Shown here: one piece after another, positions 35,711-42,971 of the stretch
Layout of the letters: each line of letters begins with the position of its first letter
How positions within the stretch are numbered: position 1 is the stretch's first letter
Assembly (NCBI RefSeq): GCF_014191715.1
Contig: NZ_JACHWY010000001.1
Span: 434,001-498,000, forward strand
Reading direction: 5' to 3'
DNA length: 64,000 nucleotides
Source: Litorivivens lipolytica
GTDB lineage: Bacteria > Pseudomonadota > Gammaproteobacteria > Pseudomonadales > Spongiibacteraceae
The notes under the pieces: generated by a model
Told to the model about the DNA's origin: nothing
Database searches by the model: none
The model's input: the letters and a program-made list of their open reading frames with translations, nothing else
Position numbers and translations under genes: made by a program

Positions 35711-37348
35711 ATGGCCAATTTCCGACGCCACTTCCAGATAGTCGCCTTGTGCGCCAGCGCTTCGCTGGGCTTTTGGCTTGGGCCGGCTTCCCAAAGCCTG
35801 GCGCAACCGGGTGTACCCACCGGCAGCGCTGAACAGCGTGAACTCACCTTTATTCGCGAAAAAGTCAGCGGCTTGCTCGATATGGTGTTCGGCCGTTCTG
35901 CCTATCATCTGGAGCTGGCCACTATTGGTAGTGGCAAAAACAAAGGCCATCAGCTGGTGTTGGTGGTCGACAGTCGTTTTCGCGGGGAATATGCAGAAGC
36001 CGAGCTGCGCTCCCTGATTGCCAGCGTCGCAGGTCTCAATTTCAATGGCCCGGATCAACTGACCTTGTCGTCACTGCCCATGGCCTCGGCGCAGTCCCCG
36101 GTAGTGGAAACCGACACAGTGTCGTTTTCGCTGATGGCTCTGGTCGGATTAACCATGGCGGGTTTGGGCGCGGCGGGTGGTTGGTTATTGGCCCGGCGTC
36201 AGCGCAGCCCCTACCGCGATCAGCTGGATGCCCAGCTTGAAGCCCTGCACAAACTGGCAGAGGAAGACCCTTCGCGGGTCGCGCAAGTATTGCGACTCTG
36301 GCTGCGGCCGGCGGCGGCAACCAGCGCTGAAAGTGGAGGAATGACGGCGCGCGAGCTGGCGGCCATTATTGTGCTAAGCCTGCCAAAAGCCACGGCAGCC
36401 TCCGTATTGCGCCCGTTATTGCCCCGGGAATTACAGGCGATCGGCGACATCATGGTCAGAATCGCCAGAGTGAGGCGAACGGTCCTGCGCTATGCAGTCA
36501 AGCAGTTCTTTGAAGACGTACAGGAAGCGACGGGCTTTGGGGTGAAATCCGAGGCGGATTACCGAAGTCTGCTGGAGAATGCGCTGGGCGAACAGCGAGC
36601 GCAATTGATTGCCGGCGCGCCGGAACTGCAAAGTCATATACCCTTGCTGGAAAATCTGCGCTGGCTCGAAGCGGACACCATCGCTGAAATGATCGCCGGC
36701 GAACACCCCCAGATCCAGGCCATCGTCGTGGCCAGTCTCGACACGGAAAAAGCGACCCGCACTCTGGAATCCCTGCCCGAATCCACCCGGGCGGATGTTC
36801 TGTTGCGCGTCGCGGAGATCGACAAGTTGCAGCCGGCTGCAGCGGAGGCGGTATCGAAACTGATTGAATCCCGACTCGAAAGCATGACCAGTCAGCCCAA
36901 TCGCACGCCGCCGGGACAGCGCCAGGCAGCGGCAATACTGAAGTCCGTGACGGCGGACTGGTCGGAGGTATTACTACAGGAAGTTTATCGGCGTGATCAC
37001 CGGCTAGCCGCCCAGCTGCAGGAACACATGTTTACCATGGATGACCTGCTGGGTCTGACGAGCGCTGACTGGCAGAAAGTGGAGCAACAATTACCGGATG
37101 ATCTGCTGGCGCGTGCGCTATTGAGCTGCCGACCGGATACGCGAGAAGGGTTTTTGCAGCGTCTCCCGCGTGGCCGTGCACGGTCATTACGCCCGCTTCT
37201 GAAGCAATATGCGGGTCTCGGCGCCGAACTTATTCAGCAGTCGGCCAATGACGTTTTGCTGATGGTGCGTCGCATGGCGGCTTCAGGCGATATTGTGTTG
37301 AGTGGAGAATTGCGGCTGGCGAGCCCGGCAACGGCAGGTGAATCATGA
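35711..37348 (+). CDS. fliG: Natural FliF(C-terminal part)-FliG fusion protein
   Basis: The 545-residue protein joins two flagellar basal-body components. Residues 1-32 are a Sec signal peptide (ending SQSLAQ). Residues ~45-125 resemble the last ring-building region of FliF: KVSGLLDMVFG, LVLVVDSRF and ASVAGLNFNGPDQLTLSSLP. A membrane helix follows (138-161), then a segment like FliF's cytosolic tail, AEEDPSRVAQVLRLWLR (183-199), which in flagella binds FliG. From 211 a complete FliG starts: N domain, middle domain with the FliM-binding EHPQ (331-334) in IAGEHPQIQAIVVASL, and C domain with HMFTMDDL (439-446) to VRRMAASGDIVLS. FliF's N-terminal ring domains and beta-collar are absent. The torque-helix charges are not conserved. 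fliM overlaps by 4 bp. Confidence 0.9.
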   Translation: MANFRRHFQIVALCASASLGFWLGPASQSLAQPGVPTGSAEQRELTFIREKVSGLLDMVFGRSAYHLELATIGSGKNKGHQLVLVVDSRFRGEYAEAELRSLIASVAGLNFNGPDQLTLSSLPMASAQSPVVETDTVSFSLMALVGLTMAGLGAAGGWLLARRQRSPYRDQLDAQLEALHKLAEEDPSRVAQVLRLWLRPAAATSAESGGMTARELAAIIVLSLPKATAASVLRPLLPRELQAIGDIMVRIARVRRTVLRYAVKQFFEDVQEATGFGVKSEADYRSLLENALGEQRAQLIAGAPELQSHIPLLENLRWLEADTIAEMIAGEHPQIQAIVVASLDTEKATRTLESLPESTRADVLLRVAEIDKLQPAAAEAVSKLIESRLESMTSQPNRTPPGQRQAAAILKSVTADWSEVLLQEVYRRDHRLAAQLQEHMFTMDDLLGLTSADWQKVEQQLPDDLLARALLSCRPDTREGFLQRLPRGRARSLRPLLKQYAGLGAELIQQSANDVLLMVRRMAASGDIVLSGELRLASPATAGES

Positions 37349-38325
37349 GCGATATGATGTCGCAGGCGGAAATTGATGCGCTGTTGGAGCAGGTCGCTAC
37401 CGGCGAAGGTGAGCCCCGGCCTGTCACTGTCGCTCCCGGCGTTCGCAGTTACGACCTGAGCGCGCAGCAGCACATCGTCCGGGGGCGGCTCAGTGGGCTC
37501 GAAGTGTTGAACCAGCGGCTGGCTGCGCGCTTGCGCGCCGCTGCTGCGCCCACCGTACGGCAGGAAGTCGATGTCGAGCCCATGCCCGTCTCGATCAGAA
37601 AATACAGCGATTACGTGCATGGGCTCTATTTGCCCAGCAGCCTCAACTTATTAGAGATGAAACCACTCAGTGGCACTGCGCTGGTGATGGTCGATTCCCG
37701 GCTGGTGTTTCGTATTGTGGACTTTTTCTTTGGTGGTTCCGGGCGCCATACCAAAGTTGAGGGGCGTGAATTTACCGAGACGGAACGTCATGTGATTGAC
37801 GGTATTCTGCAGCGCTTTTACCGGGATATTGCTGACGTTTGGCACAGCGTTATCGATTTGCGGTGTGAGCCTCAAGGGGTCGAATACAACCCGGCCTCTG
37901 CCGCTATTGCCGGTTTAAATGACAACGTTGTGGTGTGTGGGTTTCGCGTTCAGATCGCAGGCGGTGGCGGCGAGGTTCATCTGGTGCTTCCGGAAGCCAT
38001 GCTGGAACCTGTGCGCGACAGTCTCGAAGCTGGTTCACGCCACTTGTCAACGGAATCGGAACGCCAATGGCGCCATTCCATCGAGCAGCAGCTAAGTCAG
38101 GTTGTGGTCAGTGCCCGCTGTCGGGTGGCAGAGATGGAGTTGAGCCTTAGGGAGCTTGACGCGCTGGAGATAGGTGATTTTCTACCTTTGAATCTGCGCC
38201 GGGGATCTGAGCTCACTGTGGCGGGCGTGCCGATACATCGCGTTCAAGCCGGGACTTTCGGCGGCCACTGGGCAGTAAAAATTGTGAATACAGATGTAGG
38301 CAAATCAGGAGCCGACAATGAGTGA
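37345..38325 (+). CDS. fliM: Flagellar motor switch protein FliM
   Basis: FliM (326 residues, near usual length) forms the middle ring of the rotor and receives phosphorylated CheY. The CheY-binding peptide is intact at the N-terminus: MSQAEIDALL at 5-14. The middle CheC-like domain has the GGXG loop that contacts FliG (FFFGGSGRH, 128-135), with FTETERHVIDGIL after it. The C-terminal SPOA domain (~245-315) that pairs with FliN ends LNLRRGSELTVAGVPIHRVQAG. Nothing appears broken. The start overlaps the fusion gene by 4 bp and the end overlaps fliN by 8 bp, so the three are translated as one unit. Confidence 0.95.
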   Translation: MSDMMSQAEIDALLEQVATGEGEPRPVTVAPGVRSYDLSAQQHIVRGRLSGLEVLNQRLAARLRAAAAPTVRQEVDVEPMPVSIRKYSDYVHGLYLPSSLNLLEMKPLSGTALVMVDSRLVFRIVDFFFGGSGRHTKVEGREFTETERHVIDGILQRFYRDIADVWHSVIDLRCEPQGVEYNPASAAIAGLNDNVVVCGFRVQIAGGGGEVHLVLPEAMLEPVRDSLEAGSRHLSTESERQWRHSIEQQLSQVVVSARCRVAEMELSLRELDALEIGDFLPLNLRRGSELTVAGVPIHRVQAGTFGGHWAVKIVNTDVGKSGADNE

Positions 38326-38692
38326 TTTCAAAACTCTGGGTGAGCAGTCGCAGCAGGGCGTGACGCTGTCGTCGACGCAACGCGATGCCGAGCGCTCCGG
38401 GGATACGCCGGTAGCGAGCAGTCGTGCGAGTCTGGAGCGGGTAATGGATATCCCGGTGCGAATCAGCATGGAAGTCGGCAGCGCGGAGATTTCGGTCCGC
38501 GATTTGCTCGATTTGAGGCAGGGCGCGGTTGTTGAGCTTGAGCGCCAGGCGGGTGAACCACTGGATGTGCTGGTCAATGGTTCCCTGGTTGCGCGTGGCG
38601 AGGTAGTTGTAGTTAACGATCAGTTGGGTATTCGGTTGACGGAACTTGTGTCGCCGGCCGATCGCGCCCGAGCTCTTAGCAAGGAAGAGTGA
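38318..38692 (+). CDS. fliN: Flagellar motor switch protein FliN
   Basis: FliN (124 residues) builds the base of the C-ring. After a polar, low-complexity first ~40 residues, the SPOA domain follows: ERVMDIPVRISMEVGSAEIS, VRDLLDLRQGAVVELERQAG, EPLDVLVNGSLVARGEVVVV and GIRLTELVS, all canonical. It overlaps fliM by 8 bp. In ordinary gammaproteobacterial clusters fliN is followed by fliO-fliP-fliQ-fliR-flhB-flhA; none of these is present here, and instead a 224-bp gap leads to a small membrane protein gene. Confidence 0.95.
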   Translation: MSDFKTLGEQSQQGVTLSSTQRDAERSGDTPVASSRASLERVMDIPVRISMEVGSAEISVRDLLDLRQGAVVELERQAGEPLDVLVNGSLVARGEVVVVNDQLGIRLTELVSPADRARALSKEE

Positions 38693-38772
38693 TTACATAA
38701 GGCCGCGTATTGCTTATTCATAAACGATCTAACGCATGGTAATCCTGCCAATGAAGTGCCACCTTCCTCATC

Positions 38773-38793
38773 TATACTGCCTGTAAGTTACAG
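38773..38793 (+). promoter_or_regulatory. TATACT box followed by a perfect CTGTAA-G-TTACAG palindrome
   Basis: TATACT (38773-38778) is followed two bases later by CTGTAA-G-TTACAG (38781-38793), a perfect inverted repeat placed where the transcription start would be. The -35 position is unconvincing. It may be a repressible promoter for the small membrane protein gene that starts at 38917. Confidence 0.35.
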
Positions 38794-38916
38794 CGATTTC
38801 CTACGCACGTACTGTCAGTAGTCTAGTCATTAACGCGTTTTTCAGTACCTGAGGCGTCGGTGCTGCCTTCCAGATAATAACGAGCCCCGTTTTCGATGGG
38901 GTACGGAGAGGCAAAC

Positions 38917-39417
38917 ATGAAGCGTCTGTTTTACCTGACGGAATCCGCAGATTTTGCGGGCCAGGTGGCCAAACAATTAGTGAGAGTGCCCGGGTTCTCA
39001 CCCCGGCGCTTGCATGTCATTGGTAAAGACCTGAATGCGCTTTACGAGCGGTGTCTGCCGGTGCCCGCGTCATGCTTGCAGAAAGATTTCCTGCGCGGCG
39101 CGGAATATGGCGCGTTATTGGGTGGGGCATTTTCGGTCCTGCTACTGGTGTGGTTCTGGTTCTTCGCCGAGTTGCCCGCCAGCGCGCTAAATTGGCTGTT
39201 ATTAGGTGTCTCCGGGGGCTTGGCCGTGGGGTGCGCTTTTGGCTGGTCGCGGGACAACGCTTTGATTCGACACTTTCACGAGGACCTTGTGGAGGGGAAG
39301 TTTCTGCTTATTGTCGACGTCACCGCGCTCGACGAGTCTGCGGTTCGCAGACTTCTGGCGCATCTGCCCATCGAGCCAGCTGGAGAGAGTCGCGCTCTGG
39401 TTCCGGCCTTGATCTGA
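38917..39417 (+). CDS. Small two-helix membrane protein of unknown function
   Basis: A 166-residue protein starting MKRLFYLTESADFAGQVAKQL, with CGGAGAGG before the ATG. Residues 1-60 and 115-150 look like two halves of a small alpha/beta cytosolic domain (LHVIGKDLNAL, GKFLLIVDVTALDESAVRRLL). Between them are two adjacent membrane helices with a Gly-rich turn (GAEYGALLGGAFSVLLLVWFW and WLLLGVSGGLAVGCAFGW). The layout resembles stress-type DUF1269/GsiB-like membrane proteins with a Gly-zipper hairpin, but I cannot name the family. It lies between fliN and cheY, exactly where a normal cluster would have the export and regulatory flagellar genes, and is closed by a strong terminator. Confidence 0.7.
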   Translation: MKRLFYLTESADFAGQVAKQLVRVPGFSPRRLHVIGKDLNALYERCLPVPASCLQKDFLRGAEYGALLGGAFSVLLLVWFWFFAELPASALNWLLLGVSGGLAVGCAFGWSRDNALIRHFHEDLVEGKFLLIVDVTALDESAVRRLLAHLPIEPAGESRALVPALI

Positions 39418-39501
39418 TTGACTGAAGAAGTGGTACGCAGCACTGCCCATCGGCAGGCGCTCCGTCCAGGTTGACGCCAGTTGGCGTTCATGTGTGAAGT
39501 G

Positions 39502-39528
39502 GGCCGCCCTTTGGGCGGCCTTTTTTTT
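39502..39528 (+). terminator. Strong rho-independent terminator
   Basis: GGCCGCCC (39502-39509), loop TTT, GGGCGGCC (39513-39520), then eight T. It ends the plus-strand unit that includes the small membrane protein and isolates cheY, which must have its own promoter. Confidence 0.92.
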
Positions 39529-39544
39529 ATCGGGTAACGAAAGA

Positions 39545-39572
39545 TTGGTGTTGCCGCAAAGCGCGGTAAAAT
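39545..39572 (+). promoter_or_regulatory. Probable promoter of cheY-hpt
   Basis: TTGGTG (39545-39550), a 16-bp spacer and TAAAAT (39567-39572), followed by GTCGCGGG. It lies just after the strong terminator and 73 bp before the cheY start. Confidence 0.45.
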
Positions 39573-39645
39573 GTCGCGGGTAGTAGCGCCGCCGCACAAT
39601 TTATGGAACAGTGGGCGATTAAACCCTGAAGTCTCTGGGCGAGCG

Positions 39646-40047
39646 ATGAAAATACTGGTTGTAGACGATTTTTCGACCATGCGCAGAATCATAAAAAACC
39701 TGCTGCGCAAGTTGGGTTATGAACAGGTGGATGAAGCTGAAGATGGTGCCAAAGCCCTGCCGATGCTGCACGGCGGCGGTTATGATTTTCTGATCACGGA
39801 CCTGAATATGCCGGGAATGTCCGGGCTCGAATTGCTGAAGGCGGTGCGCAATGATGCGAGTCTAAGCAGTCTGCCCGTGCTCGTTGTGACCGCTGATGCC
39901 AACCGTGAGCAGATTGTGGAGGCAGCACAGGCCGGCGTTAACGGGTATGTGGTCAAGCCTTTCACTGCAGCTGTTTTGCAGGAAAAGATAGAACAGATTT
40001 TCAGCGGCAAGAGCAGCACTGCTACTAGGGAGAGTAACCGCCCGTGA
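39646..40047 (+). CDS. cheY: Chemotaxis response regulator CheY
   Basis: The 133-residue single-domain receiver has every catalytic residue: acidic pair Asp7/Asp8 ([11 protein letters not shown]), phospho-acceptor Asp52 (ITDLNMP), Thr82 (VTADA), Lys104 and the switch tyrosine Tyr101 (YVVKPF). The sequence [19 protein letters not shown] is specific for flagellar CheY rather than generic receivers. It would bind the intact N-terminal peptide of FliM when phosphorylated. The start at 39646 (MKILVVDD) fits the family; the frame's earlier start adds unrelated residues. The next gene, a histidine phosphotransfer protein, overlaps it by 4 bp (GTGA). No cheZ or other phosphatase follows. Confidence 0.92.
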   Translation: MKILVVDDFSTMRRIIKNLLRKLGYEQVDEAEDGAKALPMLHGGGYDFLITDLNMPGMSGLELLKAVRNDASLSSLPVLVVTADANREQIVEAAQAGVNGYVVKPFTAAVLQEKIEQIFSGKSSTATRESNRP

Positions 40048-40532
40048 GCCAGTCATTTCTGTCTGAGGAAGACGCTGAACTCCGCGAATTTTTTGCTGAG
40101 GATGCGACGGAACTTTTGGTTGAGGTTCGGGAAATTCTTGCGTCCATGTTGCGCGGTGAGGCAACGGAAGGAGGGCTTGAGAGCGTCCGTCGGGGCTTTC
40201 ATAATCTGAAAGGCGCTGCTATGAGCCTGCCGGGCTGCGACAGCTTGGAATCGTTTACCCGGCTGTCGGAAACACTCGCGACCGCGCTGGAGCAGGGCGT
40301 TATTGCCGCCAATCCCGAAGTCCTGACCCTGCTAGATGAAGCGGCCGCAGCGATTCAGGATTTGCTGGCGGAACATGCGATGGAGCCACGCTTGCCCCTC
40401 TTGCCCAATCAGCTGGTGATGGCTCTGATGTATTGTCAGGATAAGCTGGTCGGCATAGACGCTAGCCTGGATGGCGCTCAGGCACCGGTTTCACTGGAAG
40501 AGCCGCTGCGCCAATTTCGGGCAGCAAACTGA
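40044..40532 (+). CDS. Stand-alone Hpt protein resembling an isolated CheA P1 domain
   Basis: A 162-residue protein with GTG start inside the cheY stop and AGGGAGAG upstream. Residues ~10-110 form a helical phosphotransfer domain: [20 protein letters not shown], then the phospho-His motif FHNLKGAA (His53), and [12 protein letters not shown] and [15 protein letters not shown]. The [10 protein letters not shown] start and the helix pattern are those of the P1 domain of CheA. Nothing like the P2-P5 domains (dimerisation, ATP-binding kinase, CheW-like) follows; the last ~50 residues are unassigned. It could take phosphate from a distant kinase and pass it to the adjacent CheY. It sits where cheZ/cheA lie in Pseudomonas-like clusters. 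Confidence 0.82.
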   Translation: MSQSFLSEEDAELREFFAEDATELLVEVREILASMLRGEATEGGLESVRRGFHNLKGAAMSLPGCDSLESFTRLSETLATALEQGVIAANPEVLTLLDEAAAAIQDLLAEHAMEPRLPLLPNQLVMALMYCQDKLVGIDASLDGAQAPVSLEEPLRQFRAAN

Positions 40533-40573
40533 GCTCAGCCCTGATCTCTGCCGCACAAATCGCCCAAGTCGTT

Positions 40574-40579
40574 TATAAT
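40574..40579 (+). promoter_or_regulatory. -10 box TATAAT of the ccm operon
   Basis: A perfect TATAAT followed by CCCGCGCTTT (GC-rich discriminator), 63 bp before ccmA. The -35 region is weak. Confidence 0.6.
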
Positions 40580-40641
40580 CCCGCGCTTTACCGCCGCTAC
40601 TTACCGTCACAACGCTGTCGTTTTACAAGGAGCACGGCCGC

Positions 40642-41271
40642 TTGCCGCCATTGCTGGACATTCAAGGTCTGAGCTACGCCCGCGATCACCGCGATCTGGC
40701 GCGCGATCTGTCGTTCCAGCTTGAGGCCGGCGACATTCTGCGGGTAGAGGGCCCGAATGGCTCGGGCAAAACCACCTTGTTGCGGATTCTCGCGGGGCTC
40801 TATACCAACTACGAAGGTGAGCTGCGCTATCGCGGCGAGTCCCTGCGCGGTCGAGGCCGTTTGGCGATGCGTAGCGAGAGTCATTTTCTCGGCCATCAAT
40901 CTGCACTCAAACTCAGTCTGACCCCGCTGGAAAACTTGAACTGGCTGGCCGCGCTGAATGGTCAGTCGGTTGGACTCGATGCGGTTGAAAACGCGCTCGC
41001 CAAGGTCGGCCTAAAAGGGTATGAAGACGTTCCCTGCCGGCAGCTGTCTGCCGGCCAGCAAAGGCGGGTTACCTTGGCTCGCCTGTTTCTTGTGTCCGCC
41101 GGTTTATGGTTGCTGGATGAGCCCTTTACTGCGCTCGATCGCCAGGCGGTGGCAGAATTGGAAGGCTGGATAGGTGAATTCGCTGCTAGCGGCGGGGCGG
41201 TGGTGTTAACCACCCACCATGCACTTGGCCAACTGCAGGGGCTGCGCTCCCTGACGCTGGGTGGATCATGA
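40642..41271 (+). CDS. ccmA: Haem exporter ATP-binding subunit CcmA
   Basis: CcmA (209 residues) is the ATPase that works with CcmB and CcmC to release holo-CcmE in System I cytochrome c maturation. Walker A is GPNGSGKTT, signature LSAGQQRRVTLARL, Walker B LWLLDEPFTALD, H-loop TTHHAL. It begins with TTG, supported by AAGGAG nine bases upstream. It opens the nine-gene ccm operon and overlaps ccmB by 4 bp. In Pseudomonas the same operon lies shortly after the flagellar-chemotaxis cluster, which matters for reading the preceding switch genes. Confidence 0.95.
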   Translation: MPPLLDIQGLSYARDHRDLARDLSFQLEAGDILRVEGPNGSGKTTLLRILAGLYTNYEGELRYRGESLRGRGRLAMRSESHFLGHQSALKLSLTPLENLNWLAALNGQSVGLDAVENALAKVGLKGYEDVPCRQLSAGQQRRVTLARLFLVSAGLWLLDEPFTALDRQAVAELEGWIGEFAASGGAVVLTTHHALGQLQGLRSLTLGGS

Positions 41272-41948
41272 GTGATCCGCGCATTATCTGGAATGTGTTG
41301 CTGCGCCGGGAATTGCTGGTCAGCCTGCGACGGCGCAGTGAAATTGCCAATCCGCTGTTCTTTTTCCTGATTGTCTGCGCTCTGTTCCCGCTGGGCCTGG
41401 GGCCTTCACCCGCGTTGCTGGCGGGTATGGCGCCGGGCATCCTGTGGATAGTGGCGCTGCTGGCGGTGCTGATGGCCAGCGACGGCTTATTTCGCTCGGA
41501 CTATGACGACGGCACGCTGGAGCAGGTGCTGCTAAGCCCTGTCCCCCTCTACGTGACCAGTCTGGTCAAAGTTCTGGCGCACTGGCTGTTAAGCGGCTTG
41601 CCCTTGACCCTGCTGTCACCCTTGCTGGCAATGATGCTGCAGATGCCGCCGCAGGGTATCCCGGCGCTGCTCGCCAGTCTGGCGCTCGGCACTCTGGTAC
41701 TGAGTTTTATTGCTGCCATTGGTGCTGCGCTCACGGTGGGCTTGAAGCGGGGCGGGGTGTTGCTGTCGCTACTGGTGCTGCCCTTGTTTGTGCCAGCGCT
41801 GATTTTCGGCAGCGCGGCGGTGCAGCGTGCGGTGCTGGGGATGGACAGTTCGGCGCCACTGGCATTGCTCGGTGCCATGGCCATTATGTTTGTTCTGGTG
41901 GCGCCACTTGCCATCGCCGGGGCTCTGCGGGTAAGCCACGACCAGTAA
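41268..41948 (+). CDS. ccmB: Haem exporter permease CcmB
   Basis: CcmB (226 residues) has six membrane helices and the family's N-terminus (VLLRRELLVSLRRRSEIANPLFFFLIVC), DYDDGTLEQVLLSPVP and HWLLSGLPLTLLSPLLAMML. It is the membrane partner of CcmA. The start overlaps ccmA by 4 bp. It is separated from ccmC by 105 bp containing a candidate internal promoter. Confidence 0.95.
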   Translation: MSDPRIIWNVLLRRELLVSLRRRSEIANPLFFFLIVCALFPLGLGPSPALLAGMAPGILWIVALLAVLMASDGLFRSDYDDGTLEQVLLSPVPLYVTSLVKVLAHWLLSGLPLTLLSPLLAMMLQMPPQGIPALLASLALGTLVLSFIAAIGAALTVGLKRGGVLLSLLVLPLFVPALIFGSAAVQRAVLGMDSSAPLALLGAMAIMFVLVAPLAIAGALRVSHDQ

Positions 41949-42010
41949 AGTTCGCTAGGGTGGCACGAGTGAAAACAGCTCCGGCGGAGGGAATCTGGCG
42001 GGGCATACGG

Positions 42011-42016
42011 TATACT
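42011..42016 (+). promoter_or_regulatory. Possible internal promoter -10 (TATACT) before ccmC
   Basis: TATACT followed by GGCGCGCC, 38 bp before ccmC, in the only sizeable gap of the operon. No firm -35. Confidence 0.4.
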
Positions 42017-42053
42017 GGCGCGCCATTTCGGGGCGTGAATGTGAAGAGATGTT

Positions 42054-42791
42054 ATGTGGGCCTGGTTTCATAAATGGAGTTCGCCGCGCTGGTTCTACCA
42101 GCTGAGCGGTACCTTGCTGCCCTGGCTGGCGGTGATCAGCTTGGCGGCCTTGATTGTCGGTGTGGCCTGGGGCCTGATGTTTGTGCCACCTGATTACAAG
42201 CAGGGCAACAGTTTCCGGATTATCTATATTCATGTGCCGGCCGCGGCTGTGGCCATGGCGGGCTATCTGTTGATGGCGACGGCCGGTGCGATCAGTTTGA
42301 TCTGGCGCATCAAGCTTGCTGATATGGTGCTCAAATGCGCCGCGCCCATCGGTGCGGCCTTAACGTTTTTGGCACTGGTGACTGGCGCTATCTGGGGTAA
42401 GCCCACCTGGGGAACCTGGTGGGTCTGGGATGCGCGTATTACCTCGGTGTTGGTGTTGTTTTTCCTCTACATAGGCATCATCGCGTTGTACGAGGCCTTC
42501 GACAACAAGGAGGCGGCTGGCCGTGCCAGTGCGATTCTGGCCTTGGTCGGCGCAGTGAACATTCCCATTATTTATTGGTCGGTAGAGTGGTGGTATAGCC
42601 TGCACCAACCGGCCAGCATCAGTTTTACCGGCGAATCATCGATTCATCCACAGATGCTGCGGCCGCTATTGCTGACCATCACCGGTTTTTACTGTTTTTT
42701 CGGTTGGGTGCTTTTGCTAAAGGTACGCAACGAAATTCTGCATCGCGAGCGCAGCACGCGCTGGGTGCGGGATCTGATTTTGTCGAGGTAA
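42054..42791 (+). CDS. ccmC: Haem transporter/ligase CcmC
   Basis: CcmC (245 residues) delivers haem to CcmE. It has six membrane helices and the Trp-rich periplasmic motif KPTWGTWWVWDARITS, with haem-ligand histidines in IYIHVPAAAVAM and in the later WSVEWWYSLHQPAS. The family length and pattern are standard. The gene is followed 3 bp later by ccmD. Confidence 0.95.
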   Translation: MWAWFHKWSSPRWFYQLSGTLLPWLAVISLAALIVGVAWGLMFVPPDYKQGNSFRIIYIHVPAAAVAMAGYLLMATAGAISLIWRIKLADMVLKCAAPIGAALTFLALVTGAIWGKPTWGTWWVWDARITSVLVLFFLYIGIIALYEAFDNKEAAGRASAILALVGAVNIPIIYWSVEWWYSLHQPASISFTGESSIHPQMLRPLLLTITGFYCFFGWVLLLKVRNEILHRERSTRWVRDLILSR

Positions 42792-42794
42792 GGC

Positions 42795-42971
42795 ATGTAT
42801 TTCGAGACGGTCGCTGAATTGCTGGCCATGGACGGGCACGGGCCCTATGTCTGGGCAGCCTACGGGATCACCTTTGCGACGCTGGTTTGGCTGGTGGCGC
42901 AGCCCTTGGTGGCAAAACGCCGGCAACTGCGTGAACTGCGCGGCTTTCTGCGCCGTACGGAGGGCGCGTAA
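42795..42971 (+). CDS. ccmD: Haem exporter protein CcmD
   Basis: A 58-residue open frame (MYFETVAELLAMDGHGPYVW...) between ccmC and ccmE. It has the family's FxxxxELLxMxGHGPYVW start, one membrane helix (AYGITFATLVWLVAQPLVA) and a basic tail (KRRQLRELRGFLRR). CcmD stabilises the CcmABC complex and helps release holo-CcmE. Its TAA overlaps the ccmE ATG by one base (TAATG). Confidence 0.93.
   Translation: MYFETVAELLAMDGHGPYVWAAYGITFATLVWLVAQPLVAKRRQLRELRGFLRRTEGA

Noticed and set aside
35711-37348. FliF-FliG fusion as an assembly or frameshift artefact
   Set aside because: The frame is continuous for 545 codons and has a coherent signal peptide, periplasmic domain, membrane helix and FliF tail in the correct order. 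A chance join of two genes would not keep that order with just the FliF pieces needed to hold FliG at the membrane. Read-level confirmation is still desirable.
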